A stretch of 64,000 bases of DNA from Thermomonas sp. GTDB taxonomy: Bacteria; Pseudomonadota; Gammaproteobacteria; Xanthomonadales; Xanthomonadaceae. How positions within the stretch are numbered: position 1 is the stretch's first letter; the number at the start of each line of letters is the position of its first letter. The translations under genes and the position numbers were made by a program. Below the pieces are notes generated by a model. It saw only the letters and a program-made list of their open reading frames with translations, did no database searches and was not told the origin of the DNA. Where the stretch lies: NCBI RefSeq assembly GCF_023953935.1, contig NZ_JAMLIW010000003.1:182001-246000 (forward strand). The letters run 5' to 3'. Shown here piece after piece: positions 35,495-43,870 of the stretch.

Positions 35495-36319
35495 TCAGGT
35501 CAACCGCTGCAAGACGGCCTGGATCGGCCGCGCCAGATTCAAGGTGTAGAAATGCAGCCCCGGCGCGCCGCCGTCGATCAGACGCTGGCACAGCTGGGCA
35601 ACCACGTCGGCGGCCAGTTCGCGCACGCTGTCCACGTCATCTCCGAAGGCGCGCATGCGTTGCGCCATCCAGCGCGGAATCTCGGCGCCGCAGGCTTCGG
35701 AGAAACGCCGCAACTGGCTGAAATTGGCGATCGGCATGATGCCGGGCACGATTGGAATCTCGACCCCGAGCCGGCGCACGTCGGCGACGAAGCGGAAATA
35801 GGCATCCGGGTTGTAGAAATACTGGGTGATGGCCCCGTCCGCACCGGCCTCGACCTTGGCCTTGAAGTGGCGCAGGTCGACGTGGGCATCGTCGGCCTGC
35901 GGGTGGGTTTCCGGATAGGCTGCCACCTCGATCTTGAACTGATCGCCGTGTTCGTCGCGGATCAATTGGACCAGTTCGCTGGCGTGACGCAGATCGCCGG
36001 TGCGCGCCATGCCCGAAGGAAGATCGCCGCGCAGCGCGACGATGCGGTCGCAGCCGAGTGCGCGGTAGAGCTTGAGCAGGCTGCGGATCTCCTCGCGGCT
36101 GCCGCCCACGCAGGTCAAATGCGGCACGCCGACCACGCCGTGGTCGCTGCGCAGGCGTTGCACGGTCTCGGGGGTATGGCTCAAGGTGGAACCACCGGCA
36201 CCGAACGTCACCGACATGAACTGCGGCGCATGCGCCTTGAGCTTGCGCACGGTGCGATCGAACTGCATGCGCTGGTCGTCGGTCTTGGGCGGGTAGAACT
36301 CGAAACTGATCGGGATCAT
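35495..36319 (-). CDS. metF: Methylenetetrahydrofolate reductase
   Basis: FAD enzyme reducing 5,10-methylene-THF to 5-methyl-THF, the methyl donor for methionine synthesis. The 274-residue product begins MIPISFEFYPPKTDDQRMQF and has FMSVTFGAGGST, HLTCVGGSREEI, VALRGDLPSG and DGAITQYFYNPDAY, all family signatures. Start ATG at 36319. It follows ahcY on the same strand after 124 bp containing a 16-bp palindrome and a GC hairpin, so partly independent control is possible. Confidence 0.96.
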   Translation of the reverse strand: MIPISFEFYPPKTDDQRMQFDRTVRKLKAHAPQFMSVTFGAGGSTLSHTPETVQRLRSDHGVVGVPHLTCVGGSREEIRSLLKLYRALGCDRIVALRGDLPSGMARTGDLRHASELVQLIRDEHGDQFKIEVAAYPETHPQADDAHVDLRHFKAKVEAGADGAITQYFYNPDAYFRFVADVRRLGVEIPIVPGIMPIANFSQLRRFSEACGAEIPRWMAQRMRAFGDDVDSVRELAADVVAQLCQRLIDGGAPGLHFYTLNLARPIQAVLQRLT

Positions 36320-36351
36320 GCGGGGTTCCGGTGCGCTGCATCTATGCATCG

Positions 36352-36367
36352 CTTCATCGCGATGAAG
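36352..36367. promoter_or_regulatory. 16-bp perfect palindrome upstream of metF
   Basis: CTTCATCGCGATGAAG lies 33 bp before the metF ATG. A separate GC-rich hairpin GCGGGCG/CGCCCGC (36400-36419) without a T-run is closer to ahcY. The palindrome has the form of a dimeric repressor operator; in proteobacteria an ArsR-type regulator (SahR) controls such genes, but I cannot confirm its motif from memory. Confidence 0.4.
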
Positions 36368-36443
36368 AGAATATCAATGATCGCGTGGGCATGACAACCG
36401 CGGGCGCAATGACGCCCGCAGCGGATTGCCACGTCGGAGTCGC

Positions 36444-37889
36444 TCAGTAGCGGTAGTGTTCCGGCTTGTACGGCCCGGCCACCGGCACGCCGAGATAGTC
36501 GGCCTGGGCCTGGGTGAGCCGGGTCAGCTTCACCCCGATCTTTTCCAGATGCAGGCGCGCCACTTCCTCGTCGAGGTGCTTGGGCAGGCGATAGACGGTT
36601 TTCTCGTACACGTCCTTGTTCGCCCACAGGTCGATCTGGGCCAGGGTCTGGTTCGAGAACGAATTGCTCATCACGAAGCTCGGGTGGCCGGTGGCGCAGC
36701 CCAGGTTCACCAGGCGGCCTTCGGCGAGCAGGAAGATGCTGTTGCCGTTGGCGAGGGTGTACTTGTCCACCTGCGGCTTGATGTTTGTGTGGACGATGCC
36801 CGGCAGCGCCTTGAGCGCGTCGACCTGGATTTCGTTGTCGAAGTGGCCGATGTTGCAGACGATGGCCTGATCTTTCATCGCCTGCATGTGTTCGACGCGG
36901 ATGATGTCGCGGTTGCCGGTGGTGGTGACGTAGATGTCGGCCTGGCCGAGCGTGTCCTCGACGGTATTGACCTCGAAGCCTTCCATCGCCGCCTGCAGCG
37001 CGCAGATCGGGTCGATCTCGGTGACAATCACGCGGGCACCATAGGCGCGCAGCGAATGCGCGCTGCCCTTGCCGACGTCGCCGTAGCCGCAGACCACCGC
37101 CACCTTGCCGGCCAGCATCACGTCCATCGCGCGCTTGAGGCCATCGGCCAGCGATTCGCGGCAGCCGTAGAGGTTGTCGAACTTGGATTTGGTGACCGAA
37201 TCATTGACGTTGATCGCCGGCACCAGCAGCTTGCCCTGTTCGGCGATCTGATAGAGGCGGTGCACGCCGGTGGTGGTTTCTTCCGAAACACCCTTCCAGT
37301 CGGCAACGACGCGGGTCCAGTAGCCGGGACGCTCGCTGGCGACGCGCTTGAGCAGGTTCTTGATGACCTGTTCTTCGTGGCTGTCGGATGCGGAATCGAC
37401 CCAATCGCTGCCGTGCTCCAGCTCGTAGCCCTTGTGGATCAGCAGGGTGACATCGCCGCCGTCATCGACCACCAGCTGCGGGCCAAGGAAGCCGCCCTTG
37501 CCGTCCGGGAAGGACAGCGCGGCCAGCGTGCAGTCCCAGTATTCCTCCAGCGTCTCGCCCTTCCAGGCGAACACCGGCGTGCCGGTGGCGGCAATTGCAG
37601 CAGCGGCGTGGTCCTGGGTGCTGAAGATGTTGCACGAGGCCCAGCGCACGTCGGCGCCGATGTCTTTGAGGGTTTCGATCAGCACCGCGGTCTGGATCGT
37701 CATGTGCAGCGAGCCCGTCACACGCACGCCCTTGAGCGGTGTGGAGGCAGCGTGCTTCTTGCGGATCGACATCAGCCCAGGCATCTCGTGCTCGGCGATG
37801 TCGATTTCCTTGCGGCCCCAACTGGCGAGGGAAATGTCGGCGACCTTGTAATCACCTTCCTGCGAGAAGGTCTTGATCTGTGCGTTCAT
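36444..37889 (-). CDS. ahcY: Adenosylhomocysteinase (SAH hydrolase)
   Basis: NAD-dependent enzyme cleaving S-adenosylhomocysteine to adenosine and homocysteine, relieving product inhibition of methyltransferases. The 481-residue product contains [30 protein letters not shown], the NAD site [29 protein letters not shown] and ends EHYRY. It matches the long bacterial form. The ATG has CGGAG 5 bp upstream. An SAH riboswitch lies in its 5' leader; metF follows, making an ahcY-metF unit of the methyl cycle. Confidence 0.98.
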   Translation of the reverse strand: MNAQIKTFSQEGDYKVADISLASWGRKEIDIAEHEMPGLMSIRKKHAASTPLKGVRVTGSLHMTIQTAVLIETLKDIGADVRWASCNIFSTQDHAAAAIAATGTPVFAWKGETLEEYWDCTLAALSFPDGKGGFLGPQLVVDDGGDVTLLIHKGYELEHGSDWVDSASDSHEEQVIKNLLKRVASERPGYWTRVVADWKGVSEETTTGVHRLYQIAEQGKLLVPAINVNDSVTKSKFDNLYGCRESLADGLKRAMDVMLAGKVAVVCGYGDVGKGSAHSLRAYGARVIVTEIDPICALQAAMEGFEVNTVEDTLGQADIYVTTTGNRDIIRVEHMQAMKDQAIVCNIGHFDNEIQVDALKALPGIVHTNIKPQVDKYTLANGNSIFLLAEGRLVNLGCATGHPSFVMSNSFSNQTLAQIDLWANKDVYEKTVYRLPKHLDEEVARLHLEKIGVKLTRLTQAQADYLGVPVAGPYKPEHYRY

Positions 37890-37920
37890 GCTGGCTCCGT
37901 GAGGCAGTGGATGCGGTCAC

Positions 37921-37987
37921 GGGCGCCGTTGTTGCGATGAACCCGCCGAGCCTGGCCGTGGTATCCACGGTCGCAGCGCCCCTCGGC
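37921..37987 (-). ncRNA. SAH riboswitch controlling ahcY
   Basis: On the minus strand the leader matches the SAH riboswitch consensus. P1 is GCCGAG (37982-37987) paired with CTCGGC. The conserved GCGCTGCGACC follows, then hairpin CCGTGG/CCACGG, the AGGCTCGGC segment and the 3' part ending AACAACGGCGCCC, whose GCGCCC forms the pseudoknot with GGGCGC after P1. It ends 31 nt before the ahcY ATG. This class activates ahcY when SAH accumulates. No terminator lies between it and the gene, so control of ribosome access is the likely mode. Confidence 0.95.
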
Positions 37988-37997
37988 AGGGGTGGCC

Positions 37998-38003
37998 ATT
38001 ATA
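37998..38003 (-). promoter_or_regulatory. -10 element of the ahcY promoter
   Basis: Minus-strand TATAAT, a perfect -10, 11 bp before the riboswitch P1 stem. Transcription would start near 37991, just ahead of the aptamer. No convincing -35 is visible; the expected -35 region overlaps a dispersed repeat element at 38014-38046. Confidence 0.65.
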
Positions 38004-38013
38004 AATGGCAAAT

Positions 38014-38046
38014 CCGTTCATGGTTCGACGGACTCACCACGAACGG
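38014..38046. repeat. Single copy of the GTTCG-GAGC repeat family at the ahcY promoter
   Basis: CCGTTCATGGTTCGACGGAC followed by TCACCACGAACGG, an imperfect inverted repeat of the family found in tandem at 6876-7037 and again at 45231-45387. It lies in the 175-bp gap between ahcY and the ABC-F gene and covers the expected -35 region of ahcY. Confidence 0.8.
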
Positions 38047-38064
38047 ATTCGGTTCCGCATTCAA

Positions 38065-39993
38065 TCACCCATCCAGAGCTTCCCAACGGGCATAGGCCGC
38101 ATCCAGTTCGGCTTGCAATGCCGCCAGCGTGTCGTTGGCAGACACGATCGCCGCGCTGTCCTGCTGGAAAAACGCGGGTGCGTTCATCGCTTCGGTGCGG
38201 GCGGCGATATCGGACTCCAGTTGCTCGATCCGATCGGGTAGCTGTTCCAGCTCGCGCTGCTCCTTGAAGCTGAGTTTTTTCTTCGCGGCGGGAGCAGGTG
38301 GACTTGGCTTTTGCTCGTCATGCCCGCGCAAGCGAGCATCCATGGTGGCCGAATTTTTTGGCTCGTCATGCCCGCGAAGGCGGGCATCCATGGACGTTGC
38401 CTTGGCGCCCTGCCTTGGCATAGCCCGCCGCCGCAGCCAGTCGCTGTAGCCGCCGACGTATTCGGCCAATCTCCCTTCGCCTTCCAGCGCCAGCGTGCTG
38501 GTCACCACGTTGTCGAGGAAGTCGCGGTCGTGGCTGACCAGCAGCAGGGTGCCCTTGTAGTCCAGCAACAATTCCTCCAGCAGCTCGAGTGTCTCCACGT
38601 CGAGGTCGTTGGTGGGTTCGTCCATCACCAATACATTGGACGGCTGCGCGAACAAGCGCGCCAGCAGCAGGCGATTGCGTTCGCCACCGGACAGGCGGGT
38701 GATCGGCGCGCGCGCGCGTTCCGGCGAGAACAGGAAATCCTGCAGATAGCCGATGATGTGCTTGCGGCTGCCGTTGATCTCGACGAAATCGGCGCCGCCG
38801 GCAACGTTCTCGACCGCGTTGCGGCTCTCGTCGAGTTGGCTGCGGTGCTGGTCGAAATAGGCGATCTGCAGCTGGGTGCCTTGCTCCACGCTGCCGGCAT
38901 CCGGCGTCAGCTCGCCCAGCAGGATCTTCAGCAGGGTGGATTTGCCGCTGCCATTCGGGCCGATGATGCCGATGCGGTCACCGCGCAGGATGGTGGTGGA
39001 CGCATCGCGCAAAATGACCTTGTCGCCGAACGCCTGCGCCACCCCGGTCATCTCGACCACCTTCTTGCCCGAAGCCTGTGCGCCGGCGGCTTCCATCTTG
39101 ACCTTGCCGGTCAACTCGCGCCGCGCCGCCCGTTCCACCCGCATCGCCTTGAGCGCGCGCACGCGGCCTTCGTTGCGGGTGCGGCGGGCCTTGATGCCCT
39201 GCCGGATCCACACCTCTTCCTGCGCCAGCAGCTTGTCGAAGCGGGCGTTTTCCTGCGCCTGTGCATGCAGGCGCTCCTCGCGCCGACGCAGGTAGTTGTC
39301 GTAATCGCCGGGCCAACTGGTGAGCTGGCCACGGTCGATCTCGACGATGCGGGTGGCGAGCGCACGCAGGAAGCTGCGGTCGTGGGTGACGAAGACCAGA
39401 CTGCCGTTGAACGATTTCAGGAAGCCTTCCAGCCAGTCGATCGCCTCGATGTCGAGGTGGTTGGTGGGCTCGTCCAGCAGCAGGATGTCGGGGGCGCGCA
39501 CCAAGGCCTGGCCCAACAGCACGCGGCGCTTCATGCCGCCGGACAGGGCGGCGAATTCGGCCTCGTCCGGCAGGTCGAGCTTCTCCAGTACCTGCGTCAC
39601 CCGGCGGTCCAGATCCCAACCGTGCCGGGCTTCGATCTGCGTCTGCGCCGCCGCCATCGCGTCCATGTCACCGTCATGCACGGCATGATGATACGGCGCC
39701 AGCAGCGCGCCCAATTCGCCCAGCCCCTGCGCCACCACGTCGAATACGCTGCCTTGGGTGTCCTGCGGCACTTCCTGCGCCATCCGCGCGACCACCACGC
39801 CGCCCTGCACGCGGATCTCGCCATCATCCGGTTGGATCTCGCCCGCGATCAGCCGCATCAAGGTGGACTTGCCGGCGCCGTTGCGGCCGACGATGCAGAC
39901 CCGCTCGCCGGGGTCGATCGTGAAGTTGATCTGCGCGAGCAGCAGCGGGCCGCCGACGCTGTAGTCGACGTTCTGGAAATGAAGAAGAGGCAT
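38065..39993 (-). CDS. ABC-F family ATPase (Uup-like)
   Basis: Soluble tandem-ATPase protein of 642 residues acting on ribosomes or branched DNA, without membrane domains. First cassette: Walker A GRNGAGKSTLMR, signature LSGGMKRR, Walker B DILLLDEPTNHLD. The linker (about 250-300) is basic. Second cassette: GPNGSGKSTLLK, LSGGERNRL, VLVMDEPTNDLD. A C-terminal coiled coil (FKEQRELEQLPDRIEQLESD) is typical of Uup. Between the second cassette and the coiled coil lie two copies of MDARLRGHDE, encoded by repeat elements. The family assignment is firm; Uup versus another ABC-F subgroup is likely but not proven. Confidence 0.93.
   Translation of the reverse strand: MPLLHFQNVDYSVGGPLLLAQINFTIDPGERVCIVGRNGAGKSTLMRLIAGEIQPDDGEIRVQGGVVVARMAQEVPQDTQGSVFDVVAQGLGELGALLAPYHHAVHDGDMDAMAAAQTQIEARHGWDLDRRVTQVLEKLDLPDEAEFAALSGGMKRRVLLGQALVRAPDILLLDEPTNHLDIEAIDWLEGFLKSFNGSLVFVTHDRSFLRALATRIVEIDRGQLTSWPGDYDNYLRRREERLHAQAQENARFDKLLAQEEVWIRQGIKARRTRNEGRVRALKAMRVERAARRELTGKVKMEAAGAQASGKKVVEMTGVAQAFGDKVILRDASTTILRGDRIGIIGPNGSGKSTLLKILLGELTPDAGSVEQGTQLQIAYFDQHRSQLDESRNAVENVAGGADFVEINGSRKHIIGYLQDFLFSPERARAPITRLSGGERNRLLLARLFAQPSNVLVMDEPTNDLDVETLELLEELLLDYKGTLLLVSHDRDFLDNVVTSTLALEGEGRLAEYVGGYSDWLRRRAMPRQGAKATSMDARLRGHDEPKNSATMDARLRGHDEQKPSPPAPAAKKKLSFKEQRELEQLPDRIEQLESDIAARTEAMNAPAFFQQDSAAIVSANDTLAALQAELDAAYARWEALDG
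38313..38393. repeat. Two REP-type repeats inserted in frame in the ABC-F gene
   Basis: Two 33-bp direct copies, 38313-38345 and 38361-38393, each GCTCGTCATGCCCGCG, a short loop, then CGAGC or CGGGC and ATCCATGG. The second forms a GCCCGCG/CGCGGGC-type hairpin. On the gene strand each is read as MDARLRGHDE, separated by PKNSAT. The reading frame is kept, adding about 27 residues to the linker before the coiled coil. Confidence 0.88.
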
Positions 39994-40050
39994 CCGCGAA
40001 TTTTACGGGCAGAGGGCACAATGCCGGCAGGTTTTCACGCAGGCGATGCC

Positions 40051-40587
40051 ATGAACGCACCGAAACCAGCACCGGAACTGCAATGCACGCAGTGGTTCAA
40101 CAGTCCCGAGCCGGTGACGCTGGCGTCCCTGCGCGGCAAGGTGGTGGTGATCGAGGCCTTCCAGATGCTGTGTCCGGGCTGCGTGGCGCACGGCCTGCCG
40201 CAGGTGCAGAAACTGCGGCGGGTGTTCCCGGAGGAACACGTCGCAGTGCTCGGCCTGCATACCGTGTTCGAACACCACGCCGCGATGACACCGGTGTCAC
40301 TGCAAGCCTTCCTGCACGAGTACAAGATCGGCTTCCCGGTCGGCGTCGATACGCCGGCGGACGACGGCCCGATCCCGCGCACGATGGCCGCCTACGGCAT
40401 GCGCGGTACCCCGAGCCTGCTCCTGATCGACCGCGCCGGCCAGCTGCGGCAACACCACTTCGGCCAGATCGAAGACCTCGCGCTGGGCGCGCAGGTGGCG
40501 CTGTTGATGGGGGAGGCGGGGCCGGAAGCCCCTGCTGCATCTGCTGGCGGCCAGAACTGCGTCGTCGATGGGGGCTGCGCGCCCTGA
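40051..40587 (+). CDS. Redoxin (TlpA/peroxiredoxin-like thioredoxin-fold protein)
   Basis: 178-residue thioredoxin-fold protein. LRGKVVVIEAFQMLCPGCVAHGLPQ places a CxxC motif at the start of helix 1, as in TlpA/AhpC-TSA proteins; GMRGTPSLLLIDRAGQLRQHH holds the cis-Pro. No signal peptide, so cytoplasmic. An in-frame ATG at 40021 has a better ribosome site (GAGGG) and would add ten residues; 40051 fits the conserved start MNAPKPAPEL. The C-terminal tail has two more Cys (NCVVDGGC). Substrate unknown. It diverges from the ABC-F gene. Confidence 0.82.
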   Translation: MNAPKPAPELQCTQWFNSPEPVTLASLRGKVVVIEAFQMLCPGCVAHGLPQVQKLRRVFPEEHVAVLGLHTVFEHHAAMTPVSLQAFLHEYKIGFPVGVDTPADDGPIPRTMAAYGMRGTPSLLLIDRAGQLRQHHFGQIEDLALGAQVALLMGEAGPEAPAASAGGQNCVVDGGCAP

Positions 40588-40611
40588 AACGACCGGCCTA
40601 CCGAGGCACCG

Positions 40612-43600
40612 TCAAGCGACGGCAGCGGCGAAATCAGTATAGAGATCGCCCGGTAAAGGCACCTGCAGTCGCCAGGTAATGGCCAGCGGCCGTTCGCCTT
40701 GGTGGGAAACGTAGCCAGCCGGTCCGAGCAGCCAGAACGCACGCTGTTCCGAGTCAATACGGGCCAGCAATACGGCGCATGCGGCGGCGCCATCGAGGGC
40801 ACGGTAGCGGCGCCCGGTGGGGCTGTCCTCACGGGTAGTGGATTGGCTTTCCCAGTGGATAAGCTCGCGGCTGATCGCGTAATCGCGATAACGCGTGGTG
40901 GGCGAGAAGTGTCCACTGGACTTGTCGAGCGTGACCGCGAGCAGGTCGATGCCGGCCTCCGGCAACCAGCGCACGCCTTCTCGCCATACGGGTAGCGCGA
41001 AGCTATTGCCACTGGCGAATGCGGCTAGGATTTCACGGCGGCTGTAACGGGCATGGACATGAAGCGGCGTCTCGCAGGGAATCGCCAGCGGTGGCTGTCG
41101 GTGGTCGATCTGCGCCTCGAGCACGCCGAGCAGCTCGTCCAGCTCGGCGCGAACTTGCGGGTGCTGGTGCAGCACGTGCGCGGCTTCGGTTAGCGTGTCG
41201 ATGCCGCTGGCGCGTTCCAGCAGGGTGGCCGCCAGCATGTGGAACAGACGCTGGGCGCGTGGCGTGGCCGTGCTTGCGTCGAATGCATCACTGGCGCGCG
41301 CAAGATCGCGCCATGCGAGGATGCGGGTGGCGTCGTTGACGTGCAGCAATCGGCCGAGTGCGCGGCGCAGGATGGCTTCCTGCGGGCCGTGCCGCGGAGT
41401 CTGCAGGCCTGCAGCTTCGCGCAGCTCTGCCCACGAGTGGTTGTTGGCGTAGACATCCTCCAGCGCAAGCCCGGTTTCATCGAGGAAGCGGGTCAGCGTC
41501 AACTCGGGAAAGGTGGTGGCAAGGCTGCGCAATGCGCTGACTTTTGCCGTCCAGGTGCCGGGCAGGCTTTGACGTAGATTGTCGAGAATAGTCTTGGAGG
41601 CCACGGGATCGAGCTGCATCTGGCAGCCACTGGGCAGGAAGGGGAATCCGGCCTCGACCGCTTCGATGAGCTGCTTGCGACTGCCACCAAGCAGCGCACC
41701 CAGCCGGCGCTGGAACTGGAACTCGCGCCGGTGCTGGGCGACGAAATCAAGAACGGTGCAGGCTGTCTTGCCGGCGTGGCGACGCAGGCCGCGGCCGAGC
41801 TGCTGCAGGAAAATCGTGGCGCTGTCGGTCGGACGCAATAGCAGCAGGGTATCCACCGCCGGAAGATCAACGCCTTCGTTGAATAGGTCCACTGCAAACA
41901 CGATGCGCACGGTGCCTGTTTGCAGGTCGCGCAAGGCGTTGGCGCGTTCAGCCTCGCTGCTGGTTGCTGATACAGCGACGGCGGCAAGGCCGGCGGCATT
42001 GAAGGCGCGCGCCATGAATTCGGCATGGCGTACCGATACGCAAAATCCCAGTGCGCGCATCGTTTCCGCATCGGAAACATGGGCGAGCGTTTGCTTGATG
42101 ACGAGCCGTGCCAGCACGTCGTTGCCGGTGACCAGCGTCTCCAGTTCGGCCGGGTCATAGCCCCGGCCGCGGCGCCAGCCGACATGGCGCAAGTCTGTGC
42201 CATCGCTGATGCCGTAGTAGTGGAATGGGCACAGACGCTGCTGTTCGATCGCGTCCCACAGGCGCAATTCAGCGGCGATCCGGTCGTCGAACCAGTGCAG
42301 GATGTCCAGCGCGTCGCCGCGCTCTGGCGTCGCGGTCAGGCCGAGCAGTTCGCGCGGCTGCAAGTGGCCGAGCAGGGCGGCATACGTGGGCGCAGCGGCG
42401 TGGTGGAACTCATCGATGATGACCACGTCGAAATGATCTGGAGCCAGTGCGGTAAGGCCATTGGCGGTCAATGACTGAATCGATGCGAACACGTGCTCGA
42501 AGAGCGCGGGCCGCGCCTCGCCAACCCACAGCTCGCCAAAGGCGGCATCGCGCAGTGCGTGGCGGAATGTCGCGAGGCTTTGTTCGAGAATCTCCCGGCG
42601 GTGGGCCACGAACAGCAATCGCGCGCGGGGCAGGGTCGTGCGCAGTTCCTGGTAATCGATGGCAGCCATCACCGTCTTGCCGGTGCCGGTAGCGGCAACC
42701 AGCAGGTTGCGATGATGACCGTGCGTACGTGCCACCGTGATCTGTTCAAGCAGGCGTGCTTGGAATGGCTCCGGCCTGAGCTCGATCGGGCTAAGGTAAA
42801 TGCGCGGACCGGAGGATGCTGCCTGCGTCAGCTGGCGGAATTCGTCGGCATCGAAGGGGCGGAAGTCATCGCTTGCCCAGTAGCTTTCGAAAACCGCATT
42901 GAATTTTTCGATCACATCCGGATTGCGTGCGCCAGCGATGCGTATATTCCATTCCAGTCCGCTCACTTGGGCCGCATGGGTCAGGTTCGATGAGCCGATG
43001 TAGGCCGTCGAATAACCGGACTGGCGATGGAACAGCCATGCCTTGGCATGTAGCCGCGTGCCAGAGGTGTCATAGGAAACGCGGATCTCAACGCCGATAT
43101 CACGCAGGGCTTGCAGCGCTGAAAGCTCGGTGGATTGGGTATAGGTGGTGGTCAGTAAGCGTAGCGGCCGGCCGCTGGCGCAATGTCGACGCAAGTTGTC
43201 CAGCAGGGGGCGGATTCCGGTCTGGCGAACGAAGGCCATGAGGACATCGATGCGATCAGCCGAGGCGATTTCGGATTTTATCTGGAAGCCGATGCGTGGT
43301 TCGCCGGGGGCATTGGTGAGGAGGGTGGTATCCAGCAGTGGCGTTGCCGGTGGCGTGATCGACTCGGGCGTGCCGTCCGGGTGTCGAGCGCATACGGCGC
43401 TCAAAACGCCGCCACGCGCATCCAGTTGGTCGCCGGGATCTGCTTTGGCATCCTCCTGCAGCAGAGCGATGATGCGCTGCGCCAGCGCGATGCCTTGCGG
43501 CACGCGCTGTGCATCGTCCAGATCGTCCAGAAGGCGGCGCAGCATGCGGCCAAGATGCAGTGCTAGGCGATCGGCTGCATCGGCTGGGTGTAGCGTTGTT

Positions 43601-43695
43601 TGTGCTGCAACCAGTGCCGTGTCGATCCGATCGATCCGGCCCTGCAGTGTGGCGTCGATCAGTTGTTCGTAGAGGCCGCGGCGGAGATTGGGCAT
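40612..43695 (-). CDS. PLD-like nuclease / SF2 helicase / DUF3427 protein
   Basis: A 1027-residue protein with three parts. About residues 120-280: phospholipase-D-like domain with LHAKAWLFHRQSGYSTAYIG then SSN; the HxK is present, but the Asp expected five residues on is His. About 320-680: superfamily 2 helicase with Walker A AATGTGKTV, DEAH-like box VVIIDEFHH, LLGLTATPERG and motif VI QQLGRGLRR. About 700-1027: DUF3427-type C-terminal region ending in a domain that begins about 870 (LHVHARYSRREILAAF). The start at 43695 (MPNLRRGLYEQLI) matches the family; a GTG at 43713 is possible. GC content looks lower than in the neighbours. Likely a mobile or defence-related nucleic-acid enzyme, by inference only. 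Confidence 0.85.
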   Translation of the reverse strand: MPNLRRGLYEQLIDATLQGRIDRIDTALVAAQTTLHPADAADRLALHLGRMLRRLLDDLDDAQRVPQGIALAQRIIALLQEDAKADPGDQLDARGGVLSAVCARHPDGTPESITPPATPLLDTTLLTNAPGEPRIGFQIKSEIASADRIDVLMAFVRQTGIRPLLDNLRRHCASGRPLRLLTTTYTQSTELSALQALRDIGVEIRVSYDTSGTRLHAKAWLFHRQSGYSTAYIGSSNLTHAAQVSGLEWNIRIAGARNPDVIEKFNAVFESYWASDDFRPFDADEFRQLTQAASSGPRIYLSPIELRPEPFQARLLEQITVARTHGHHRNLLVAATGTGKTVMAAIDYQELRTTLPRARLLFVAHRREILEQSLATFRHALRDAAFGELWVGEARPALFEHVFASIQSLTANGLTALAPDHFDVVIIDEFHHAAAPTYAALLGHLQPRELLGLTATPERGDALDILHWFDDRIAAELRLWDAIEQQRLCPFHYYGISDGTDLRHVGWRRGRGYDPAELETLVTGNDVLARLVIKQTLAHVSDAETMRALGFCVSVRHAEFMARAFNAAGLAAVAVSATSSEAERANALRDLQTGTVRIVFAVDLFNEGVDLPAVDTLLLLRPTDSATIFLQQLGRGLRRHAGKTACTVLDFVAQHRREFQFQRRLGALLGGSRKQLIEAVEAGFPFLPSGCQMQLDPVASKTILDNLRQSLPGTWTAKVSALRSLATTFPELTLTRFLDETGLALEDVYANNHSWAELREAAGLQTPRHGPQEAILRRALGRLLHVNDATRILAWRDLARASDAFDASTATPRAQRLFHMLAATLLERASGIDTLTEAAHVLHQHPQVRAELDELLGVLEAQIDHRQPPLAIPCETPLHVHARYSRREILAAFASGNSFALPVWREGVRWLPEAGIDLLAVTLDKSSGHFSPTTRYRDYAISRELIHWESQSTTREDSPTGRRYRALDGAAACAVLLARIDSEQRAFWLLGPAGYVSHQGERPLAITWRLQVPLPGDLYTDFAAAVA

Positions 43696-43794
43696 TGCCC
43701 AGGTTAGAGGCACCCGGGGAGGATCGTCCAGTGGCTCTGCCGCGAGGAGCCTAATGCCAACCGGTTTGCTGCGGCGGGGGCAATTGATGCGGAT

Positions 43795-43823
43795 AAAACA
43801 AAACAGCCCGCATCGCTGCGGGC
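43795..43823 (-). terminator. Intrinsic terminator after metK
   Basis: On the minus strand, stem GCCCGCA/TGCGGGC (43806-43812 and 43817-43823) with loop of four, followed by TGTTTTGTTTTAT. It ends transcription from metK 44-72 bp after its stop. Confidence 0.85.
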
Positions 43824-43843
43824 CGTTTGGTGTCGCCGGGAGA

Positions 43844-43870
43844 GGTCGCGCCCCTGCGGTGCGCTCTTAC
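43844..43870. repeat. GTAGGAGCGCACCGCAGG-family repeat at metK stop codon
   Basis: On the minus strand GTAAGAGCGCACCGCAGG followed by GGCGCGACC. A near-identical copy is at 47501-47526. The metK TAA stop lies inside the conserved 5' end of the element. This sequence type is a common dispersed repeat of Xanthomonadaceae and pseudomonads. Confidence 0.8.

Noticed and set aside
38061-43713. Genomic island boundaries around the PLD-helicase gene
   Set aside because: No integrase, tRNA junction, direct-repeat ends or transposase was found. Only the single gene looks atypical, so no island is claimed.
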